From NCBI GenBank assembly GCA_033439685.1, contig JAUEDM010000004.1, forward strand, positions 2,666,001 to 2,730,000: DNA of 64,000 nt. The letters run 5' to 3'. The notes under the pieces were generated by a model. It worked only from the letters and a program-made list of their open reading frames with translations, had not been told where the DNA came from and made no database searches. The translations under genes and the position numbers were made by a program. The DNA comes from Apodospora peruviana. Its lineage: Eukaryota > Ascomycota > Sordariomycetes > Sordariales > Lasiosphaeriaceae. This document shows, piece after piece, positions 56,096-64,000 of this stretch. The first letter of the stretch is position 1, and every line of letters starts with the position of its first letter.

Positions 56096-58984
56096 CTAAG
56101 TCAAGAACTTGCCTCCGCAACCACCGCAAACACCATCCCCAATCTTCTCGAGAATCGCCTCCCTGTGCTCAGGCGGCATCTTGCCAGCCAACACCTCCGT
56201 CCGGATCGTCCGTAGCCCGCACGTCCCGCAGCTCCGAGTGATCCCCGGTATCTGCACGGCCAGTCCGCTAGTAGCACACGTGCCGAAGTAATGCCCGTTC
56301 TCGCATCCGCTCAACGCTCCTTTCTTGCGCTCAATCATCTTGGCACCGCATAAATCGCAATTTTGCTGCTCGAGAGTCGGTTTGAATAGCTCGCGGAGCT
56401 GCTTCTGCTCGCTGCTCAGGCTAACCACTTCATCTTGAGTTGTGGTGGTGGCACTACCGGAAGGCGAGTTCACGCCCGGCACCGGGGGTCCATCGCCGTA
56501 GAGCCACTCGAACAGACGAGCCTCGGTCGTCAGAGACTGGATCTCAATATCATTATCGGATCCTAAAGATGCGTTCTCGGGCGTTGAGGACGCACACCGC
56601 TGCGGCGCTTGTTGGCCAGACGGCGGTCGCCTGCGGGGCCAACGCGGTTTGTATCCAAACGAAATGGTCGAACGGACAGTATGCCAGCCGCCGCGCTCGG
56701 GGAGCTGCGTGCTATGTTGGCTAAACAGAACGGCGGTTGCGCCACCGCCCGGGGAGACCGTGAGACCGTGCATGCGAAACCGGTGTGGGTGAACCTCGGG
56801 AGCCTGTGTCACGGCGGCTGTGACGTCGCCATCCTCGTCGTAGTCATCGTCTGCCATCATATCGTCGTCGTCGTCGTCGTCGTCGGGGCCCGAGTTGGCG
56901 TCATCTTCCGAATCGCTCTCACCACCGCCGTAGCCATGCCTCAGGTGCATGTCGGCGGGGACGGATATCTCTAGTTTTTGCGTCATGTCACGCACCCATT
57001 GCGGTTTACCACCGCTGCCATCAGGAGAGTCGTCGTCCGGATAGGCAACGTTGGTCTCGTACCAGTCTGGGTTAGTGGCTGTGGCCGAGAGACGAATGAG
57101 GGTATATAATGGTTTTTCTGTTGGGTTCAATGGGTCTGGTGGATGAATGACCAGGTCTGCGACGGCATGTCAGTAAAGTTTGGGATAAAGTTAAAGCTGT
57201 TCATACCTGCGATGGGATTTTCTGAAGGTGCACTGTCCTCGTGAGGATATACTGTGCCACAGTCCTTCAGAGTATGCGGCTGGTGGCTGTAGCTGGTACC
57301 TCCAGTAATAGCTATATTAAAATGCATCCAATAGAACCCAGTGACCGCAATGCCTCTGCACATGGTTATTTCTCCTCGCTTCCAAATCTGTGGCATGTCA
57401 GCAACCATACGGACCAGCGATGGGTTCCCGGAGTAGGTTAGCACCTACCGCATCCTCAAACTCGACAAACGCGTCCGTCGAGAGGTAGAGACATTTTCCA
57501 AAGATATCTTGGTCATCAGCAACAACCTTTGGAAGGTCTCCTCTGACCCAAGGCTTCTCGATCCTGATTCTGCGGAAGCCGATATAATTCCTGTCGATGA
57601 ACGACAGGATACAAGTCTGCGCATCCTCCGTCTGCACCCAAGGCGTCCACTTGAGTCCGAACGACGTGCCACAGGGCGACCAATCTGGATCCGTCACCTT
57701 GATAAACACAGTCAGTCATAATTTCACAGACGAAACCCCCAACAAGTCGGCACACTTTACCTTTCCCTTTGGATGCGGGCCCTGGGCCTTGAACCGCGCG
57801 ACTTCCTGTACCAACCAGACCAAAGTCTCGCGGGAACTAGCCATCGACGGCACGCTCGCCTTATTAACCTTGGCGTCGTCCAGCCGGTACACCGTCTGCA
57901 CACTCAGAATGGCAACCTCCTGCTGGTCATTGACCGTGGCAAGCAGCGCCTGGCCCGGCCCGCTCTGCTTGGCCCACGCAAACCCACGAATGTACTCGCT
58001 CACGTCCGTCTGCTGGCCCGGGACCACCAACCGCTCGCCCACGCCCCAGAGCACCATCCACGAGGTCAGCTCGCGGTGCTGCAGCATGCCCTCGTTCGCC
58101 CTCGGCAGGATATTCGCCGTGGTGCTGCCGTCTCCATACATAGCCAGCGTGCCCGAGCCCGTCAAGATGGCCAGGATCGGGCGGCGGTTGATTCCCAGAC
58201 CGGAAGGCGACCAGGCCATGTGGACGACATGGTTCATGCTGCTCCCGACACCGGTGATAGGACCGTATCCGGCGCCGAAGGGCCGGTTGGGGATATGTGA
58301 GCCTCCGCAGTAATCTCCATCGTCAGATTCATCGCTATCGTCTTCCTCGGCGGCAAGAACAGCGGCGTCAGAATCGGCATCCTCGTCGTCGTCGATAACG
58401 CCGGCAGCAGCTGCAGCAATACCACCTGCCCTGGAGGCTGCGGCACCGTCGTACGGAAACGGCATACCCGCGGCCGTGTAGAGTTCGCGGTTTATGCGCG
58501 GGTCGAGCGGTGGGTACGAGACCGGCATGTGCTTGCTGCCCTCGGAGTACTGGGCGCGCGTGTTGCCGCGGGCCTTGGACGATTCGTCCTCCTCGTCTGA
58601 GGTGGAGTAGTCCTCTCCAAAATCATCGTAATGAGTTACATTCGTCGTACCGTTGCTTCCGTTGGTCGTCGTCGTGCCATTGGCTCGCTGCTGCTTCAGG
58701 TGCTTCTCCTTTCTGGCCTGCCTGCGCTTGGCGAGATCAGGGAACTCGGGCACGAGGACGTGGACCGAGTCGTCGGCGGCTACTGCGAGTTCGCCGTCGC
58801 ATGAGAACGCAATGCTGCGCTTCACCAGCGGTCGCGAGTGAAGCGTGATCTCGCGTAAAGGTAAAAACTGGAGGTTCTACGTGTAAGTTGGCTGCTGATG
58901 TGAATGTGATATGGAAAAATGATGATAATTGATAGTACCGGGTGATTCTTCTGTCCACTTGGACAATACTGGGAAGAGTGGCAT
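56096..58984 (-). CDS. TFIIIC subunit with N-terminal beta-propeller-like and C-terminal zinc-finger domains
   Basis: Exons 58876-57761, 57697-57449, 57387-57207 and 57156-56096 are firm (GT-AG, one frame, 869 codons with the stop). The start is uncertain: a small first exon 58984-58970 (MPLFP) spliced with a GTATTG donor fits in phase and gives 873 aa. It matches the TFIIIC 90-kDa-type subunit: the N-terminal block VKRSIAFSCDGELAVAADDS, then acidic linkers, VTDPDWSPCGTSFGLKWTPW, and a C-terminal zinc finger (CDLCGAKM, CENGHYFGTCATSG, CGTCG, CGGCGGKF). TFIIIC binds tRNA-gene A and B boxes and recruits TFIIIB for RNA polymerase III. It contains two strongly acidic Asp-rich runs. The nearest gene is a tRNA, probably by chance. 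Confidence 0.85.
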
Positions 58985-59873
58985 CCTAATCCAGTTTGGA
59001 TAAGCTGTTGAAGGAAATCCAGGAATTGTTTAGAAATTACATTCGCTTGGTGTTATGGCTCTCCAGTCTGTCGACGAGATTTGATGCTCACTCACCTTCT
59101 GTTTTGAAGGCGCCCCACTCATCTCGGCGACTTCTTTCCTCTTGGGTCGGATCTCAGGATAAGCTGCCAGTTATCTTGAAATGAGGTACAGGTTTTGCTT
59201 TCATACTGTCTGGAAAACGAGCGCTCTTATGCGGAGTGCGTTTGCTATGTTGGACCTTTTATACAGTTGTGGATGATGAGAAAGGTGGATTGAGTTTGAC
59301 GGTTGGAGTTTGAGCCGCCAAAACCACTGACAGTTGAATGGCTTAGGCTGTCAGTCAAACCTTGGCATAACCCTAACCCTTCACCGGCCGCCGTCGTGAC
59401 ACTCGAACACTCAGGTGACTCCCTTCGTACTTACATACGATGAAAATACAATCACATCGTGGTTTTGTCCGTTTTAGAACGTAGGAGTGGTTACTGGAAG
59501 CTTACGGGGTTGGTGTTCCTCGAAGTGATACATCCTCAGCTTAGAAAGGTTGTTCATATCAAGATTTATGGGCCATAAAGTGGTCTCTATCAAGGGTTAC
59601 ACGCGAGAAACACAGAACCATCTCCTGCAACGATAGGTATAAAAAAATGCAAGAAATGAATAAACGATTATCAAGCCTCAATAGGGGCATGCAAGCAGTA
59701 ACAGGGGCTTTACATATACACTCGAACGCCACCTTATGCCGAAGAAAAACTAAAACACTGAGATCTGAGGCTGGTCTCCCCCTTTTCTTCCAAACTAAAC
59801 AGCACTCAGCCGTCTTTCAAGTCGCAGTTAATACTTACATCCAAGATTCAAAACCTCCACCACGCCATGTCCT
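58985..59873. other. Intergenic between TFIIIC and GPI8 genes
   Basis: Promoter side of the TFIIIC gene and 3' side of GPI8. Two telomere-like CCCTAA units occur at about 59370-59380. No gene seen. Confidence 0.4.
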
Positions 59874-61134
59874 TTACTTGGCCTCCAAAAACGAACCTAG
59901 CCCCCATAATAACGCACACCCAGCCAGCGTCGTAGCCCCAAATATCTTCTTTGTCCACCAATTCTCGTCCGTCAGCGGTTTCGCAAATTGGCTGGTCCGC
60001 TTTGGCACACTTGTAATCTTTTGCTCCGTTGTCGTCGTATTCTCCAGCCCAAGAGCACCAGCATCAGCGCGAGCAGCCTCCTCCTCGTCGGCCTTCTGGC
60101 GCAAAGCGGCGATCGTCCGGCTCAGAGATAGCAGGTCCTCCTCCAGCGTGGTATTCTTGGACCCGTCAACCTCGACGTTCTGCACGTTGCCAAAGAAGTC
60201 CGTCACGAGCCGGCTACGGGCCGCTTCGGCACCACCGCGGAACAGATCGTACCGCACACCGGCGTGGGAATGGATCTTCTCGTAGGTGTAACTGTCGAAC
60301 AGGTCGCCGACGGTCTTCTTGCTGCTGGTATCGCGGACTTCGGTCTCGAGGAATTCGAGGTTGTAGTATGTGTACCGGTCGATGACGGCCACGCCGACGT
60401 CGTTGTCGGCGTGGTGGGAATAGGACGACTGGTCGAGCTCCGAGGAGCCGGTCGCGATGATGTTAGGGGAGTAGAGTTTGCTGTACATGGTGTTTGCTTG
60501 GCACGTGTCGATCATGAAGAGGATTTCGTGGTATCTGTTGGAATAGGGGTTAGCTGCTGGGCGTTGACTGTACCATTTTTTGATAGGGGCCTTGCCTTCT
60601 CTTCTCCCACATCTGCTCAAACGCATCGGCAAGGTCGAATGCGCCAATCTCCTCTGCATCCTGAAACTTGAGAAACTCATTGCCCCCATGTCCCGTCATG
60701 TAGACCAGAATGTTGCTCCGGTCGTCCGTCAACAGCCGCTTGCTCCGCGGCATCTCATCACCCACGCGATCCGTCAACAGGCGGATGAAATTCTCGACCG
60801 TCACCTCGTATCCTCGATAATCCACCTCGATGTTGTCGCCGTAGAGATCCACGGCGCGATCGGCATTGGAGTATACGGTTCCCGGGAAAGCGTTGCGCGG
60901 GTTGCAAGCCATGTCGTCGGGTAGCATCAGGATGATCTGGGAGTCGGGGATGCCCAGCCGCTTGACCGTGCGGTAAATGGAGAGCACATTGGCAAGATGG
61001 CGGTAGTTGAACCAGAACCGAGACGTAGAGACGAGGACGGCCCAGTTGCTCGTGTGTTCGGCCTCGACAACGGCCGGAGCGACAAGCGCTGCCGCGAGGA
61101 GTGCAGGCAGGCGGAGGACACTCGACAGCTTCAT
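59874..61134 (-). CDS. gpi8: GPI-anchor transamidase catalytic subunit (GPI8/PIG-K)
   Basis: Two exons (61134-60596, 60534-59874), 399 aa, the usual length. GPI8 is the C13-family cysteine protease of the ER transamidase that cleaves the C-terminal signal of proteins and joins them to GPI. It has a signal peptide (MKLSSVLRLPALLAAALVAP), NWAVLVSTSRFWFNYRHLAN, the catalytic His H149 in MTGHGGNEFLKFQD and the catalytic Cys C191 in MIDTCQANTMY, and a C-terminal membrane helix (GATTLAGCALLWGLGSFL). The intron (60595-60535) starts GCAAGG: only this junction yields EKRRYHEILFMIDTC, as in the family, while reading on leads to a stop. Confidence 0.95.
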
Positions 61135-62547
61135 CTCGCCGATCGGGGGGTTCGCCCAAGCTGCGCAACGGTTGTAACTCGAATAAAAGGAATGGACTGG
61201 AGTAGTCAGGATTTGGTCGCTAGCCTGCAACAAGTTGTTAAGACATTGAGGCCGTCGTCGTTTGCTTCTCTGAGGAATGATGACATTTGTCAGCGGTGTT
61301 GGCGACTAGGAAATCAAAGTGTCGTCGCGCGAATCGGCATCCAGGGGTTCATGGTGGACCAGGGCCAAGCCTCAAGATACAGGAGGACCGGGGCAATCTG
61401 GCATGTCCCGCACTCCTGGCCCCGTGCCCTGTACATAAGCCCCGAGATCTCCTTCTCCGCACTGGGTCCACCTTCAGCAGTGGAGTGACTGTCGATTCTA
61501 TTTCTGCCGACAGGAGGCCAATCCACTGACCACGCGGAGATTCTAGCGGCTTCAAGCAGCTTGGGGCTTTCAGGTTGCAGTCTTTGAATGTCCACAGGAA
61601 GGTGTGTATGTGTTCAGTGGTTCAGTGGTTCAGTGCGCCCCGGGCTGCAACTTCCACTCCACTCCACAGCAAAGGTCATACGCCCCAATCAAGACTTCCG
61701 CGAGATAGCATGTGACGCCGTGACGACAGCTTACCGGTACTTGAATTTGCGGGCAACGGGCTGCAAGTTACTGTAAATAAGGATGAAGGTGGGGTAGAAG
61801 CATCCCCAAATGGAACCCGCGCTATTTTGTTGACGCAGCTCTTCCATGCATGAGAATCCAGACCTGCGCTATTGAACTGCGAAAAGAGTCACTTGGTCGG
61901 GTTGCAGCGCTGAGGTTTGCGTAGGTGACGAGTAACCTCTAAAAGGTTAGCCATCGGCATCGGACCAAAGATGGCCTGTTCCCCAATTCCCATCTGATTC
62001 AAACTTCAGCGTGGTCCCAGCGCCTGGCTGCCCTGTCACAACATCCCCGCGCTGCTTCGTCCTCTGACCTCAAAGCTCAGTCAGTATGCGCCCCGCCGAG
62101 TTGCGTCAGCCAGAGTCTCGCGACTTTTGAAAGAGCGACACCTACAATCGCGACAGGAGCAAACCTCGCCGTTGCACACTACCAGGACGCAACACCCCAG
62201 ACCAGCACAACAGTCAGACGCGTCTCCTGCCTGTTAGTCCGACCGACTACGCGGCGCCTCGGTTCTCTGTCTCGCCGTGACTGCCAAAACGGAGCCTCAG
62301 TCCCCCCGTTTACCGTGCCCCCAGCTCCAAGTCAGGCCAGAGATCGACCTGATTATAATTGCGACCGTTCCTGCCTCACCACCCGAGCGCCGACCTCAGG
62401 AAAACCGGTCTCCTTGGCGGTAGCTTGGACTCTTAACTCTCTTCTGTCCGATCGTCTTGGACCAGCACTTTGACAAGTATCTTCGCCTTCATCCGGCACA
62501 ACTGCGACCCCCACCAAGTCCGGACCTAGACCTACGACATAGCTGAG
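61135..62547. other. Divergent intergenic region, GPI8 and phosphoglycerate-mutase-family gene
   Basis: 1.4 kb without a supported gene. From about 62050 the sequence is C-rich and pyrimidine-rich, likely the 5' leader of the right-hand gene. Confidence 0.4.
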
Positions 62548-64000
62548 ATGGGGCAGCCACCGGCTCTACTGTTCGTTGTGAGGCAAGTAACAACCCGAAC
62601 TCTGCTCTCATTTCAAAAAGATGCAAAGATTGTTGTGTGCGGGATCTAACTAAATCTAAAGACACGGCCTTCGACTCGACGCCGCCGACAAGCAATGGCA
62701 TCTCTCGTCCCCGGCACCTTACGACCCACCGCTAACCTACAGCGGCTGGCAACAAGCAAAGAGCCTAGGAGCTAGGATAGCTTCCATAATACGAGACAAG
62801 GCAAAAGAAGATGAGGCAGCGGAGAGACAAGCACCTAATTCGTCAGGGAAGCGGAAACGCAAACGATACAAGATCGCTGTGCACAGCTCGCCATTCCTCC
62901 GCTGCATCCAGACTTCGGTTGCTATTAGTGCTGGACTGGCGCAGGACTCAACGCCATTCGGATCCACCGACCCGGATGACACCGTTTCCAACATCGACTC
63001 CACATCAGCCATGAGTCCCCGGACTAGACCGAGTATTGTCACCGACGTCTCCGCCTTGGCCCGTGCGCCCGTGCCTATCCGGAGATCCGTCCTCCGACTT
63101 GACGCCTTTTTGGGCGAGTGGCTTTCGCCCAGCTACTACGAGCTGATCACCCCACCGCCCGAATCCGTGATGATGCTAGCTAGCGCTAAGGCCGACCTGC
63201 TCAAGCGCGAGGACTACAGTAGCTACGCCAATTTTAGCCACCACGTCTATTCTAACTCCCAGGGCTCCCAGGGCCAACTGTGGAGTCCAATTGGTCGGTC
63301 CAGTCCGGCTCCCTCATCCGCCGGCGACGAACCCGAGGGGTCACTGTCAAGGAGCGGAAGCACCAGCAGTCAGAATGATCCATCACGGAGATCATCGGTA
63401 GCAGTGTCTGAGGCAAATGGATATGTGGCTCCGGTTCCTCACTACGCTGTTAGCAACAACAACACCATCCCCCCTGGATACGTCGCACATGCCCGAGATG
63501 CTTGTGTCGACATCGACTACCAGTGGGACTCGATGAGAAGTCCTTGGGACTGGGGAGATGGTGGTTCGTTTCCGGAGGAGTGGACATCAATGCACCGGAG
63601 ATTTAGGAAAGGCATCCAGGGCTTGGTGGACTGGTATTCGACGGCAGAGAACCCTACCGAAATGGTCACTAAGATGGTCGCACGAAATGGTAGGAAAGCT
63701 TCGGTGGCCAGCGCCAGCAGCGAATTTGCCCTCGAAGATGACGATGATGTCGAAACCGAGTCCATCGTCATTCTTGTGTCGCACGGTGCAGGCTGTAACG
63801 CGATGATAGGAGCCATCACGCACCAGCCCGTGCTCATGGACGTGGGTATGGCATCTCTTACCATGGCAGTTCGGAAACCACTTGGGGATGATTCAGATGC
63901 ATCTCGGCGAGCCTCTAACTCATCCGAGCGGGGAGGAGAGACGCTCCCCATTCATCAACAATACGAACTCAAGCTGTTTGCCAATACCGACCACCTCCGA
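62548..64000 (+). CDS. Histidine phosphatase (phosphoglycerate mutase family) protein, 3' end outside window
   Basis: Exon 1 is 62548-62582 (12 residues, MGQPPALLFVVR with the last codon split). Exon 2 starts at 62662 and is open to the window edge, so at least 458 residues. The family signature RHG at the N-terminus is created by the splice: ...FVVR + HGLRLDAADKQWHL. Then come YDPPLTYSGWQQAKSLGARI, and SSPFLRCIQTS, the usual second arginine block. After a long Ser-rich insert and a DYQWDSMRSPWDWGDGG region comes the later catalytic-type His in ILVSHGAGCNAM. The intron (62583-62661) begins GCAAGT. Members are phosphatases or mutases with a phosphohistidine intermediate; the large insert points to a fungal-specific subgroup of unknown substrate. 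Confidence 0.82.

Overview
This window is nuclear DNA of a filamentous ascomycete. Most genes carry short spliceosomal introns of about 50-135 nt, exons are GC-rich, and the families are fungal: a BLI-3 type flavoprotein, Ish1/Msc1 repeats, a fungal GH92 mannosidase, a Crypton recombinase and Zn2Cys6 motifs. A Sordariomycete, perhaps Sordariales, fits best; that is an inference from gene style, not a measured placement.

Left part (1-12.7 kb): a gene-poor end with tRNA-like debris at 661-797; an eight-repeat secreted Ish1 protein (2058-4023, minus); two small inverted-repeat elements (4852-5070 and 5263-5562); a weak hypothetical gene (6716-7504); a five-exon TauD/TfdA-type dioxygenase (9427-10975); and the wreck of a gene with two tandem zinc clusters (11512-12325).

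Sugar region (12.7-17.6 kb): a maltose/alpha-glucoside permease and a GH13 alpha-glucosidase are divergently transcribed from one 1.1 kb intergenic region, a MAL-like pair for uptake and hydrolysis.

Middle (18-36 kb, accessory in character): a 1000-aa ankyrin protein, a small cysteine-rich secreted protein, an SRPBCC protein, a proline-rich hypothetical ORF, a NAPE-PLD-like metallo-hydrolase, an intact Crypton-type element (29026-31965) inserted just upstream of a DUF218 gene, and a frameshifted HNH-endonuclease pseudogene with a second copy of the 4852-5070 element at its 3' end.

Right part (36-64 kb) is mostly conserved core genome: GH92 alpha-mannosidase, an F-box-like protein, BLI-3, diphthine synthase (DPH5), Snu23, a UBC7-type E2, ALG1, a CDF zinc transporter, mitochondrial carnitine carrier, an intron-bearing elongator tRNA-Met, a TFIIIC zinc-finger subunit, GPI8, and the 5' part of a phosphoglycerate-mutase-family gene that runs off the window. 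Several serve ER and glycan biology (ALG1, GPI8, UBC7, GH92, zinc transport), but they are not an operon.

The least expected whole-window observation is that five of about 37 introns I could reconstruct start with GC instead of GT. In each case the GC splice, and no GT splice that I could find, restores a recognisable protein motif.
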